Part shown: piece by piece, positions 48,734 to 59,745 of the stretch
Layout: the number at the start of each line of letters is the position of its first letter
Position numbering within the stretch: position 1 is the first letter of the stretch
Source of the DNA: Sipunculus nudus
Lineage: Eukaryota > Annelida > Sipuncula > Golfingiida > Sipunculidae
Direction: 5' to 3'
Assembly (NCBI GenBank): GCA_026874595.1
Contig: CM049309.1
Coordinates: forward strand, 26,663,033 to 26,727,032
Length of the DNA: 64,000 nt
Notes under the pieces: model-generated
Told to the model about the DNA's origin: nothing
Seen by the model: only the letters and a program-made list of their open reading frames with translations
Database searches by the model: none
Made by a program: the position numbers and the translations under genes

Positions 48734-49306
48734 CCAACAAATTAAACACCTGAAAAAGACCTGGAAATTTAGAATATTTAATATGATCAAATGCATCCTT
48801 AACTATCATTAACTTGCTTCACATAATCCCTTATAGTAAACAACAATTTTATTTAATTATTTATTTTTCATTTTTATGATTGAAATTAAAAAATACCCAA
48901 TGGTGAGTGCATGGTGTCATTTGAAATATATTTTCAGCAATCCATGAAAGATCCATAAAACATCAGTAATTGCAAGGTCCCTGTTACTCATTAACCATAA
49001 AATTCCTTTTCCATTTATTTTTCTTAAAGTTGTTATTGTAAACCAATTATTTTTTAAAATTATTGTTTATTGTTATGTTTTTGGCCAAACAATTACAAGA
49101 GGAGGGGGGTTGAATAGCTATATATCCAGCTGAGGCCACCCAAGAGCTGGCTGGCTGCAGTATATGCCAGTTTAACGGACGGACGGACGAACAGACGGAC
49201 GGACGGATGGACGGACAGAGGGACGGAGGGACAGCCGACGGACAAAGTACCACGACTATAGCTCAGATGACTTATAGTCAGCTGAGCTAAAAATTGTAAA
49301 AAATAA
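48734..49306 (+). mobile_element. Family-A remnant with tail
   Basis: The first 350 bp resemble the middle of the 2.65-kb subfamily (TCATTAACTTGCTTCACATA and ATCCCTTATAGTAA). The rest is a tetramer run (49176-49235) and a complete tail hairpin ending at about 49293. The central part is deleted. Confidence 0.55.
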
Positions 49307-49599
49307 AACAAGGCCTACAGGCCTAATGCGAACCTGTGCAAAGTTTGGGAGTATGAATGGAGGTTTATTTTTAAAATTTCAGATTGATCCTCTTAAGTCC
49401 TGCATATATACCTTAGTCTTTATGATTTCAGCAAAATGGACGTTTCAGACCTACAAGTTTCAGACTAGGACATTTTAAAACTAGAATATGGGTAGTCGAC
49501 AAGCGACTGTGTATCCGCAGAAATCAGACTGGGACGGGTGAAGTGAGGCATGGATTTAGTGGCAATGGGAATAGAGTTAGGTGTGTTGCATATTAGCAT

Positions 49600-50700
49600 G
49601 GATGTCTGCAGCGTAAACATGAATGTAGGTGGTGCCACCTGTCATAAAATCGAGAAAATTGTCCAGGATGTATAAACCTTCAAAATTTCAGGTAGATAAG
49701 TCAAACCACTGCTGAGATATGAATGATTTTATCCCAAGGCAGATGAACAGATGGACGCTGTGCATAGGTGGTTGCAGTTGGCGCCACCAGTTTTGCCTAT
49801 GATGAAGAGCTATGTGAGATCTATACACAAGTAAAATTTTGGCCCTAACAGTTCCGGAGATATTAGCTTGGATGTCTGCTGAATAAACCTGAATGTAGGT
49901 GGCACCACCTGTCATAAAATTAAGAGAGCTGTCCAGGATGTATAAACCTGCAAAATTTCAGGTGGATAAGTCAAACCACTGCTGAGATATCAGTGATTTT
50001 ATCCCAAGGCAGATGAACAGATGGACGCTGTGCATAAATGGTTGCAGGTGGCGCCACCAGTTTTGCCTATGATGAAGAGCTATGCGAGATCTATACACAT
50101 GCACAATTGGTCAAACGGTTCCGGAGATATGAGCTTGGATGTCTGCAGAGTAAACCTGAATGTAGGTGGCACCACCTGTCATAAAATTAAAAGGGCTGTT
50201 CAGGATGTATAAACCTGCAAAATTTCAAGTGGATAAGTCAAACCACTGCTGAGATATCAGTGATTTTATCCCAAGGCAGATGAACAGATGGACGCTGTGC
50301 ATAAATGGTTGCAGGTGGCGCCACTAGTTTCGCCTATGATGAAGAGCTATGTGAGATCTATACACATGCAAAATGTTGGCCCAATCAGTCAAACTGTTCC
50401 CGAGATATGAGCTTGGATGTCTGCAGCTTAAACGTGAATGAAGGGGGTGCCACCTGTCATAAAATCAAGAAAGCTGTCCAGGATGTATAAACCTGCAAAA
50501 TTTCTGGTGGAAAAGTCAAACCACTGCTGAGATATGAGTGATTTTATCCCAAGGCAGATGAACAGATGGACGCTGTCCAAAAATGGTTGCAGGTAGCACC
50601 ACCATTTTCAGTGTATGTTATAAAGCTATCAAAGGGCTACATTTGAGCAAAACTTTAAGCCTGATCGGTCAAACAGTTCCTGAGATATGTGGGTTTATGT
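49600..50700 (+). repeat. About 280-bp tandem array in family B
   Basis: The landmark GGATGTCTGCAG occurs at about 49600, 49870, 50140 and 50420 (spacing about 266-284 bp), each followed by GTAGGTGG(C/T)(A/G)CCACCTGTC and later GGTTGCAGGTGGCGCCACCA. Short frames in each unit are a by-product of the repeat. Confidence 0.85.
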
Positions 50701-50905
50701 GTGGAAACAGACGCACAAATAGACGCTGGGCAGCGAGGAAAGGTCAGAGGTCAACCAAAAATGAGGGCGCAGCAGTTCACATGTGACCTGATGATAAACC
50801 CAATTCACTTAAATGGAAACCAAGTTTTTTCAATCAGTTGGAAGATATAGTTCCAATAATCTGGGAATTCTGCATCTAGACACTGTGTCTAGACGTGTAG
50901 ACGCT

Positions 50906-50925
50906 GTGTCTAGACGTCTAGACAC
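50906..50925. repeat. 20-bp perfect palindrome
   Basis: GTGTCTAGACGTCTAGACAC reads the same on both strands. It lies among further TCTAGAC and GTCTAGAC copies between 50876 and 50936. A decayed relative is at about 62815-62835 in another family-B copy. Confidence 0.95.
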
Positions 50926-53040
50926 ATTGTCTAGACACCTGCCAGAGCCAGGTCAGTTGCCATGGTGATGTCTGGACCCCACCTGTTTGTACTGAGTGAC
51001 CTCTTGACTTGGCTGCTGAAACTCAGCATTTTGTCAAATCTTTTTTCAAACACAGAAATCCTTTTTCAATTGGCTACAATGCTTTTTTAAAGCTGTACTT
51101 ACCCAATCTATTCTTATAAAACTGGCAGAACCCTACCATAGAATAATTCTTGTAAAGTTTAAACTAATCAGCTTAACAGTTTCATCATAAATCAGTGTAT
51201 AAGCTAGAAGAGTTTAAAATTACATTTTCTCTTGTAAAAAAACATCAATGTAGGTGGCGCCACCAATACCTCAATATCAGATATGACTCATGTGACAAAT
51301 ATTGGCATAAAACTTGGTGATGATAGCTCCAGCCGTTTAGTATGCTTTTTTGGACAGATGACTAAGTTCAACTTTTTGTAACTCGGCCAAAAATCACGGA
51401 ACTTAAACCATTCAAATAAACTTGAGAAAGATTGTTCCAGGAATCATTTCTATGAAATATTGGCCAATTTGGCTGCACAGTTTCGGAGAAGAAGAATTTT
51501 TTAGCTTTTTCCCTATAAAATCTAAGAAAATGCAGTTAGCCAAAAAATAAGCTAAATCCGATAGGGTTTTTAGATGACTAATATTTTGCATAAAATTTCG
51601 TGGTGCTAACTCTTGCCATTTTCAAGATAGTATGGGTTAACGTACAGACGACGGATGACGCCACACCATCGCATAAGCTCACGGGTTTGCTAAACAAGGC
51701 CTACAGGCCTAATGCGAACCTGTGCATTGGGAAATACACCAGGTATAATGCTTCAATGCTGAACCATTACTTTTCATGTATATGAACAATGCAAGTACTA
51801 AACATTTTGAATAAGAAACAATTTCACAAACATCACAGCTGAAATTCTGGCATGGGTGCACAAAACACAAAAACGATTGTAGCTGGCACCACCAGTCTTG
51901 TATACAACAAAGCTATCAGAGATATACACATATGCCAAATTTCAGACTGATATATCAAACCTCTCCTAAGAAATAAGCAGGGACACACATTGTGCAAAAA
52001 TTATTGTAGATGGCACCACCAGTCTTGTAAAAGACAAAGCTATTCAATATGTATAAATATGCCCAATTTCAGGCTGATATATCAAATTCCTCTGTAGAAA
52101 TAAGCAAGCACATACACTGTGCAAAAGTCAATGTACGTGGCACAACCTGTCTTGTAAATGAGAATACCATCAAAGACACATAGACAGGTCAAAATATCAG
52201 TCCAATACATCAAGCTTCCCCAGAGTTTGATGCACTGGACTGACATGGCTTAGGTGAGTAAGGCAGTTGCCCCCGAGTGACCTGTGACAGATTGCTGCCT
52301 CAAGCTACTGCACTGAGTGAACTCTTGTTCTGCACCTGGCTAGACTGAGTGAACTTTTGACCTATACCTGGCTGCACTGAATGAACTTTTGACCTATACC
52401 TGGCTGCACTTCTTCCAATCCTGGCACTGTGCAAATACTATTTATAGAGCTGACATCATCTTGGCTAATGGCCAACATAAAGGCACTGGCAATCTGCCAA
52501 TGGTAAACCAAGTGCTGCCATCTGAACACAAAAGTGGTCCCTACTTGAAATAACTTTGAAATTTATTTTCCCAATACAAAATGCTTTTCAGCTGACTTTT
52601 TATAAAAAAGAAATCAGGAATATATGTAAAATTATTACAGATGCATACTGAATGCAAAATTAAAATACAGATATATCTCACTGATGGCAAATTCTTGAAT
52701 TAAGTTGAGTAGGGATACCATTAATTTAAAATCCACATACAGATGTCTTTATATAGCCACAGAGAGCTGAATATTCATGATTGTAACATTGCCTGGTATG
52801 ATGAATGACTTAAATAATAAATCTAAATTTTTTAAAAGCTTTTAAAATAACTTTCTTGTCAATATTAACCAAAGATAAACTGAAATCTAAATGTCTGGTG
52901 GCATGATGTAATAGATGCTGATAAACTGGTGCCAGGCTAGATGCAACAGCATCACACAGCTAACGTATATGGTAAAATGACTCAATTCAATCTCCATAAT
53001 TCAGCCAAAATCATTCATGTGGAACAATAAATGACAATTA

Positions 53041-54077
53041 CCGTATTTATTCCAATTTGGTGATCCCTCTTATTTCTCGACCCCAAAAAATATTTTGAAA
53101 GCATAATTTCTATAATGACTCTAATTTCGCGACTGCCGACGATGTTTTCTGTTGAGGATGATTCGGTGAAATGCCTCCGTCTGTCGCGGGCTCCGCAGTT
53201 TGTATCTGACTAGATTCTTATTACACTGAGGATCCACATCAAACTTGTTTGCAATAAAAAATTTTTGAAGATACAAAGATGCGGTTTTCATTATTTATAT
53301 ATAAACATGATAAAGCGTTCAAGTTCCAAATGGGTGTCCGTGACGAAGCAAACTTGTATACCATTCCTGGCACGCACGTGCCTCGTGTGCAATTCACGAG
53401 GGATATTTAGCAAGAATTACAAAATACGGGAAGGTACACGTGGTGGAACAACTGGGACATAGTTGAAACTGTCATCTTAGTTAAGCTCAAACGATGCCGG
53501 TTAGCTTTTGGATGGGTGACCACACGTACAAGACAGGGCCCGATCGAGGACACGGGAGCTAGGACCATTTCCGGTCGTATGTAATTTAACGCGTTATCTG
53601 ATTATAGGTAGTTATTTTAATAAAATCTTCTTCCAATTTCCGTGCAGCTGCTTGTCCCTTTTCAGCCTGCTGATATCGCCGCCTGATGGGTAAACTTGAA
53701 ACAACTTGTAGTTACATGAGTTGCCGTCTTAAGTCAAGCGAATACCTGTACGCGAAGTACTGATCATTTTGTAAATTGACTGAGCTCAGTTTGATTAATG
53801 ATTGGCGGACTCCGTATTTTTCATGTGACTGTTGGAAGCCCGTTTGTAGGAAATTAACAAAACAAACTTATAAACACCCATATTATCACTCAATCCATAT
53901 GACCGTTCCACTGTCAGAGCGGCTCGGGTTCTCTTTGGAAGGTTATCCCACCGCATGCCTCTAAAATCTCAACCACCACAAATTCTGCAGGAAGATAATT
54001 TTCAAATATCCTCCATTATCTTGACCTCTGGGAAAATTAATTATTTTTAAGTGGTCGCCAAATTAGAATAAATACGG
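53041..54077. mobile_element. TA-target DNA transposon (non-autonomous), 1.04 kb
   Basis: The left end CCGTATTTATTCCAATTTGG and the inverted right end CCGTATTTATTCTAATTTGG differ by one base over 20, and both are flanked by TA (53039-53040 and 54078-54079). This fits a Tc1/mariner-pogo-type target site. No transposase is present. It contains a 5S rRNA-like segment and is related in end sequence to 12402-16966. Confidence 0.78.
53478..53524 (+). pseudogene. 5S rRNA-like fragment inside the TA element
   Basis: TTAAGC, 12 bases, GGTTAGCTTTTGGATGGGTG then ACC copies the spacing and wording of the 5S rRNA internal promoter: (A/C)TAAGC of box A, 12 bases, then GGTTAGTACTTGGATGGGTG then ACC of box C (22 of 24 by my recall in the last part). 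The first 45 or so bases and the 3' third of 5S rRNA are not recognisable, so it is a fragment rather than a gene. SINE3-type elements use such a 5S-derived promoter; I see no tRNA- or LINE-like tail here. Confidence 0.65.
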
Positions 54078-55040
54078 TATTATAAGAATTATTGTAGGAA
54101 TTATTCTTGTAAAGTATTTAACAAACTGGCTCCAGTGGCATCAGTCGAAAAACATTTCGCAGGTTTTTAACTCGTACAGGATGATACAGCAAACTGGCTA
54201 AGTTCAGCTTCCCGTAACTCAGCCAAAAAACACTGAACCAAAACCATTTGAACAAACTTGAATTATCAACATCTGAGGATAATTAATGTGTGAGATTTAA
54301 AAATTGGGCCCAGTGGTTTTTGAGAAGAAGATCTTTGTAGCCACTGAGCTAAAATGGGCTGTTATGGCATATGACTAAATTCAGCTTCCCATAACTTAGC
54401 CAAAAGTCACTGAAAAGAGACCATTTGAACAAAATTCAGAAAGCACTACCCTAGGATCATTTCTGTGCGATATTAAACATTTTGGCCATATGGTTTCAGA
54501 GAAGAAGTTTTTTGTAGCCCTCAGTGTGATACAGGCACTGATGACCCTGTACAAAAAAAGGCCAATGCAGGTGGCGCCACCAATACCTCAATTTCAGATA
54601 TGACCTATGTGACCAACATTGGCATAAAATTTGGTGATGATAGCTACAGCTGTTTCTGAGATTTAAATTTTAATATGCTTTTTTGCACAGTTAACAAAGT
54701 TCAACCTCCTGTATCTCTGCCAAAAATCACCGAACTGGAACCATTCGAACAAACTTGAGAAAGATTGTTCCAGGGATCATTTCTGTGAAATATTGGACAA
54801 TTTGGCTGGACATTTTCGGAGAAGAAGATTTTTAAAGCTTTTTTAGCTTTTTCCCTATAAAATCTAAGAAAATGCAGTTAGATAAAAATAAACAAAATAT
54901 AGTTTTTTGGATGACTGATTATTTGCAAAAAATTTGGTGATGCTAGCTCCTGCCGTTTTTGAGATAGCTATGGTTAACGTACAGACGACGCACGACGGAC
55001 GACGCTGCACCATCGCATAAGCTCACAGGTTCGCTAAAAA

Positions 55041-56070
55041 CAGATAAGTGGTTTTGTTATTAGGCAGTCCTGGAGTGTGATAATAGGTTTTTAATTGAAA
55101 TTTGAGGTTTTTCCCAAATATCTCAAAAGAACGAAGTCCTAATGACCCAATTTTTGGTATGGTAGGAGATTTTGGGGACATCTAACAGTATGCCGAATTG
55201 TGGATTTGTAGATCTGATGGTTTCAAAATGTGCCAGTCTACCGGACAGACAGTTTGACAGCTAGACGGATGGAAGGATGACGGACAATGGACCACAACTA
55301 TAGCTCAGATGACTTATAGTCAGCTGAGCTAAAAAACAGCTGCTTTCAGGTTAATGGTATCCATTTATTTGCCTCCTTCACTATTCAAAACTGAAATAAA
55401 TTTGATTCAGTTACTGTGACAGAAAGAGTAAGACTTGTAAGGCCTATCCTCTATAAATGTAAGAAAAGTAACACTTTTTAAGGCCTTATTTTTGCAAAAT
55501 GAAAAGTAAGAATTTGAAAGACCGCACACGAACCCTGTTGAAGGTTTATAAGCTTTTTCCATATAAAAATGTAAATGCAGATAGCCGAAAAATAAACAAA
55601 ATCCAATGGTTTTTTTAGATGACTGATGTTTTGCATAAAGTTTGGTGATGCTAGCTGATGCCATTATCAAAATAGTATGGGTTAACGTACAGACAACGGA
55701 CAATGACGCAACATCGAAAAAGCTCACAGGTTTGCTATAAACAGATAAGTGCTTTTGATATCAGGCAGTCCTGAAGTGTGATTATAGGGTTTTAATGGAA
55801 ATTTGAGGTTTTACCTTAATTTCTTAAAGGAACGAAGTTGTAGTGACCAAGTTTTTGGTTTGGTAGGAGATTTTTGGGACATCTAACAGTATGCCGAATT
55901 TTGGATTTGTAGATCTAATGGTTTCAAAATGTGCCAATCTAACAGACGGACAGATGGACAATGGACCACGCGACTATAGCTAAGATGACTTATAATCAGC
56001 TGAGCTAAAAATACAAAGCAAACCACATTTTGATAACAGAAAACACTTTTAGATTTACCCTGATGAATGA
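55041..56070 (+). mobile_element. Family-A and family-B tails with a hAT-like end
   Basis: Family-A tail 55041-55335 (complete terminal hairpin, then AAAAAA). From about 55440 to 55543 is a hAT-like end (CTTTTTAAGGCC, GAAAGACCGCACACGAACCC then TG) with no partner found nearby. A family-B tail follows (GATGCTAGCTGATGCC, ends GCTCACAGGTTTGCTATAAA at about 55741), then a second family-A tail to about 56012 with a one-base change in the hairpin. Confidence 0.6.
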
Positions 56071-56313
56071 AACAAGGCCTACAGGCCTAATGCAAACCTG
56101 TGCAATGGAATATACAAGCCTTAATTAAGTTTCTGAAGGTTTAAGCGGTCTTAACCATCATATCACCCCCTGAACCCTACTAGTTTACTGTGTGGCCGTG
56201 CCCTTAAACAGTTTCAAAACATGCCAGTCTAACAGACAGACGGGCGGCATGATAGACAGACAGAGGGACCATGACTATAGCTCAGATGACTTATAATCAG
56301 CTCAGCTAAAAAT
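56071..56313 (+). mobile_element. Family-B start joined to a family-A tail
   Basis: AACAAGGCCTACAGGCCTAA and GCAAACCTGTGC (56071-56110), then unassigned sequence, then from about 56205 a family-A tail ending GACTTATAATCAGCTCAGCT AAAAA. A second example of a B start with an A end, here very short (243 bp). Confidence 0.55.
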
Positions 56314-57048
56314 ATAACCTAGTTTCAAATTTCCAAGGAGATTTATCCTGGATGTTATGTAAGAAGATTTCAGGGCTAACAGATACAATTTGTGTCCTGT
56401 CTGCCTATCTGGGTGCTCAAAGTCACCATGATATAGTTTCAGGTTGTGAAAAACATTTGTCCAGATGTTGTCCCTAGATGTTGGGCAAGGAGATTCAATG
56501 CCTCATGGACAGAATTTGTGCCCATGTAACATTCAGGGTGCTCAAATTATGTTTCCTCCTACAGCTCACAGAATATATAGGTCACAGTAACCTAATTTCA
56601 AGGATATTTGCCCAGGACCTCACTGAATGTTACAATAGAGGATTCTAGGCCTAATGGGTACAATCTGTGGTGTGTCTGTTTGTGTGGGTGTTTTTGGCCA
56701 ACAGCCAGCAGAATATAGGTCACATGACCATATTTCAAGTTTTCAAAAAGATTTACCCAGGAACTCCCTGGATATCTAGTTAGAAGTTTCTAGGTCTAAT
56801 TGTTACTATTTGTGCGTTATTACTGAATATTCAGCCGGCCGGACAAGGGACAAAGGGTGATTGCTATAGCTCATATGCCTTACAGTCATCTATCTGAACT
56901 GATAACCAGAAGCAAATTACTTTTATGTTGTGCTTTGTAGCAAACAAGTCTTGTGGGCTGAGACCATTTAGGACGAGGGGGGGGGGGGATGTCCCACAAG
57001 CTAACAAAATAAGTGATCTCAATAACTGGTGTAAAACCTTTTACTCAC
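56314..57048. other. SMAP intron with another degenerate repeat
   Basis: Three or four diverged units share CTAATTTCAA, AGATTTxxCCAGGA, and (C/T)TAGGxCTAATxGGTACAATTTGTG, ending GGACAAGGGACAAAGGGTGA then TTGCTATAGCTCATATG at about 56870. It resembles a further relative of family A. A G-run lies at about 56977-56988. The last 170 bp flank the 57049-57157 exon. Confidence 0.45.
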
Positions 57049-57157
57049 CAAGACCTAATAAATCTGCAGATGCAGGGACAGGAGCTGGAGCTGGTTTTTC
57101 TGGTGGTTTGTCAGCCATTCTTTCCAGCTTTCGAGTTTCTTGTGGTGATCTCTTTGG
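57049..57157 (-). CDS. SMAP1/SMAP2-like: SMAP1/SMAP2-type ArfGAP, exon ending in the clathrin box
   Basis: A 109-bp internal exon. The acceptor is TTGTTGTCTTGACAG and the donor GTGAGT. In phase 0 it reads PKRSPQETRKLERMADKPPE, continues KPAPAPVPASADLLGL, and leaves one base (G). The next exon begins AT, so the junction codon is GAT (Asp), completing LLGLD. LLGLD is the clathrin-box motif of SMAP1 and SMAP2, which are Arf GTPase-activating proteins acting in clathrin-dependent endosomal and trans-Golgi traffic. The Lys/Pro-rich lead-in is also typical of the family. The catalytic zinc-finger ArfGAP domain is not here and should lie on upstream exons beyond 64000. The downstream intron is about 22.0 kb. 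Identity is from recalled family motifs; no search was run. Confidence 0.88.
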
Positions 57158-58413
57158 CTGTCAAGACAACAATTAATCTTACATTACAATTTAAAACCCG
57201 ACACCTATCACAGAGCAATGTTCATATGAATCAACTTGCAAGATTAAAAGTTCAGATGTTATTGCCCGCAGCACTATCTGAAAGAAATATCTGATCCAGA
57301 TGAAGTTAAAGTAAATGAAAATTAACTGCATGCCAAACTGATGTGGGAACAAGAATATATTAACCATATAGTTAAAGATGTCTCTTTTATTGTATGTGTA
57401 TGTGCAGCACTAGCACTGGCCGTCCCCATGACAGCATGGCCCGGCCCTTGCGTTGGGTCTAAAGTGTAAACAGCGGTCATGGTAGTCTGGGGTTTTCTCA
57501 CCTGGCAGAGCCAGGCCAGCCCACATGTGAACCCTCATATGCAGAAACACAGTGATGTTGTTCTAGATGTTTCCTGTAATGAGTGTGTATTGTGTATCAT
57601 AATAGGTTCTTTGGATTATTGGAGAAATGAAAAGTTCTCGGCTTGGGGTGAGAAGTTATTTAATAAATAAGGGGCTGTGTTTTAGAGCCAGGAGGAGGGA
57701 GAGAAATATTCCAGCGGACACAGAAGCATGTAAGTCAGTTGTAGACCTTTTCCTATAAGTGCGGCAATTATAGATTATCTTCTAAATTTGTGACGGATTT
57801 TATATAGTCTTCAGTTTGCCTTTCGGATCACTGCCAGGATTTCATTTAGGATTACAGTAGATTGATTTTTGTGATTACATTGGACTGTTATTCTCTGAGA
57901 AGATCTGTGTGAACTGTTCATCCAGCTGATACATTTTTAAAGGACTTGTGGCTGTGACAGTGGTGGTATCCAGGTACTGTGCACTTTGTTTATTATGCTG
58001 TGTGATTATATTGATTAGCTGTTATACTGTTGTTGTACTGTGTAATTGTATTCATTTAGTGTATTGTAATGTTAGGGTTGTTATAGGAACAAATTATAGT
58101 TATTTGTTAACAAAAAACCACTGACTTCTTTTTTCATTCCCCTAGACATTTCACGCTGCCTAGTGTTACAGAATCTGATTTTTTTTATCTCCATGACAAA
58201 GTTTATGTTCGTCAGGCATACATGATCTGTTGATATTAGGTTCCGTAACAATATGTATTGCAAATTTTCATATATATATATATATATATTCAATGTTTCT
58301 GGAAATTAATTCTATGAAACTCAAGAAGGGGGTATTATCACTTGTCTTGCCATTTCACATTTGTTTTGCCACATCAGTGTTTGTGTTACAAGCATTTTGA
58401 TCTAAAAACTCAC
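57158..58413 (-). other. SMAP intron, about 1.26 kb, mostly non-repetitive
   Basis: The intron lies between the probable basic-linker exon and the clathrin-box exon. It contains a short (AT)n run near 58270-58289 and otherwise none of the repeat families seen elsewhere. Two bordering stretches with open frames (57479-57670, 58081-58293) show no recognisable protein and are treated as chance. Repeat-poor sequence here contrasts with the neighbouring 22-kb intron. Confidence 0.6.
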
Positions 58414-58485
58414 AGTTGTAAGTTGTATTGTGGAACTAGGCTTTGGTCTGGCTCTCTTCTTTTCTTTCTTCTCTTCAACGACAGC
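58414..58485 (-). CDS. SMAP-type ArfGAP gene, probable basic-linker exon
   Basis: A 72-bp (24-codon) probable internal exon. The minus strand reads AVVEEKKEKKRARPKPSS followed by TIQLTT. A GTGAGT donor follows directly, and an AG acceptor precedes it within TTCAGCAG, a tandem NAGNAG site that could add one Gln. The Lys/Glu/Arg-rich composition is what SMAP1/SMAP2 carry between the ArfGAP domain and the clathrin box. It ends in phase 0, matching the phase-0 start of the next exon at 57157 across a 1.26-kb intron. A second frame is also open (RLSLKRRKKRREPDQ) but reaches a stop at the donor. The exon has no domain signature of its own, so the call rests on splice sites, phase and position. A family-B repeat begins about 20 bp upstream of the acceptor. 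Confidence 0.5.
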
Positions 58486-58507
58486 CTGCTGAAGTATGAG
58501 GTATCAT

Positions 58508-58823
58508 TGACAAGGCCTACAGGCGAACATGTGCAGTGGCATATACACCAGGTATAATGCTTCATTGCTGAACCATTACATTTCAAAGATGTGTTATATG
58601 TACATGAACAATGCAAATACTAAACAATTTAAACAAATACCAATTACACAAACATCACTAATGAAATACTGGCATGGGTGCACACAACACAAAAATGTTT
58701 GGATGTGGCGCCACCAGTCTTGTATACAAAAAACAATCTGAATTGTATAAACGTATGTGCATATTTAGGTTGATATATTAAACCTCTCCTGAGATATAAG
58801 CAAGGACATACACTGTGCAAAAA
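58508..58823 (+). mobile_element. Family-B element, 5' fragment
   Basis: GACAAGGCCTACAGGCGAAC and ATGTGCAGTGGCATATACACC start (hairpin shortened to AGGCCTACAGG), then CCAGGTATAATGCTTCATTG and the TGGCGCCACCAGTCTTGTAT block. Cut by a family-C start at 58824. It lies immediately upstream of the probable SMAP exon at 58414-58485. Confidence 0.6.
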
Positions 58824-59745
58824 CTAGATATTTCTTGGCCCCGCAGGTACCATAGTGTCCCCAGACAAATAACCCCCCCCCGCCCCCCTCTTCAGCAGCA
58901 TACACTGACACTTAGCAAGCGACTATGGTTTCTTAAATCTATCAACCTGAGAAACAATTTTTTCACCAAACATTGGGGCCAATACGGTGAATTACTCTTG
59001 AGAAAAGAGTATTAATTTATTTTACGAAAACAGGAAGGTAAGTGGCGCCACCTGTCTGGTTTACGAGAAAATTTTCCAAGATGGATAGACATGCCAAATT
59101 TAAGACCATTACCTTGAACTACTGTGGAGATATGAGCAATTTTCACCCAAAGCACATGTACAGATCGATGCCATAGGGACACAATTGCAGATGGCACCGC
59201 TGTTCTTGAGTACAAGATGGAGGAGTCCAAGATCTATGGATATGCACAATTTCAGGCCAATAGGGCAAATCACTCCTGAGAAAAGAGCATTAATTTATTC
59301 TACAAAAACAGGAAGGTAGGTGGCATCACCTGTCTGGTTTATGAGAAAACTTTCCAAGATGGATAGACAAGCCATATTTCAGACCAATACCTTGAAACAC
59401 TACGGAGATAGGAGCAATTTTCACCCAAAGCACATGTACATATTGACAACATGCCAAAACAATTGCAGATACTCCACCAGTCTTGAGTACAAGATGGAGA
59501 GGTCCAAGATCTAAGGATATGCCGCTTTCAGGCAAATAGAGCAAATCACTCCTCAGAAAAGGGCTATAATTTATTCTACATAAACGGATAAGTAGATGGC
59601 ACCACCTGTCCTGAATACAAGATGGAGGTATCCAAGATCAATGGACATGCACAATTTCAGCCCAATCTATCTATTATTTTAGACTAATAATGCTCACAGT
59701 ACTGTCAAGTGGCAATTTTGAGTTATTAATGGGCGCGAAAACAAT
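58824..59745 (+). mobile_element. Family-C element, diverged, no 3' end
   Basis: CTAGATATTTCTTGGCCCCG, then GGTACC (hairpin arms damaged), GTGTCCCCAGACA and a C-run at 58870-58887. The body holds two units with AAAACAGGAAGGTAAGTGGC (about 59028 and 59305, 277 bp apart) rather than the 288-bp TGACCT unit. The C 3' hairpin is absent. Confidence 0.55.

Larger units (their letters stand above)
49307..51693 (+). mobile_element. Family-B element (complete, 2.4 kb)
   Basis: It starts AACAAGGCCTACAGGCCTAA then GCGAACCTGTGC, and ends CATCGCATAAGCTCACGGGT then TTGCTAAA. The 5' arm GCGAACCTGTG pairs with CACAGGTTCGC in intact 3' ends (here CACGGGTTTGC). Inside are about four units of a 280-bp tandem repeat, a run of TGTCTAGAC-type palindromes near 50876-50935, and the GATGATAGCTCCAGCCGTT half also seen at 12092 and 54600. 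The next family-B copy begins at its last bases. Confidence 0.75.
51692..55040 (+). mobile_element. Family-B element with nested TA element
   Basis: It starts AAACAAGGCCTACAGGCCTA directly at the end of the previous copy and ends CATCGCATAAGCTCACAGGT then TCGCTAAAAA. GCGAACCTGTGC at the start and CACAGGTTCGC at the end are perfect inverted repeats. Inside are TGGCACCACCAGTCTTGTA units at about 51880 and 52010, three 32-bp units of ACTGAATGAACTTTTGACCT at about 52318-52410, about 600 bp of unassigned sequence (52420-53040), the insertion 53041-54077, and the family-B 3' half. Confidence 0.65.
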
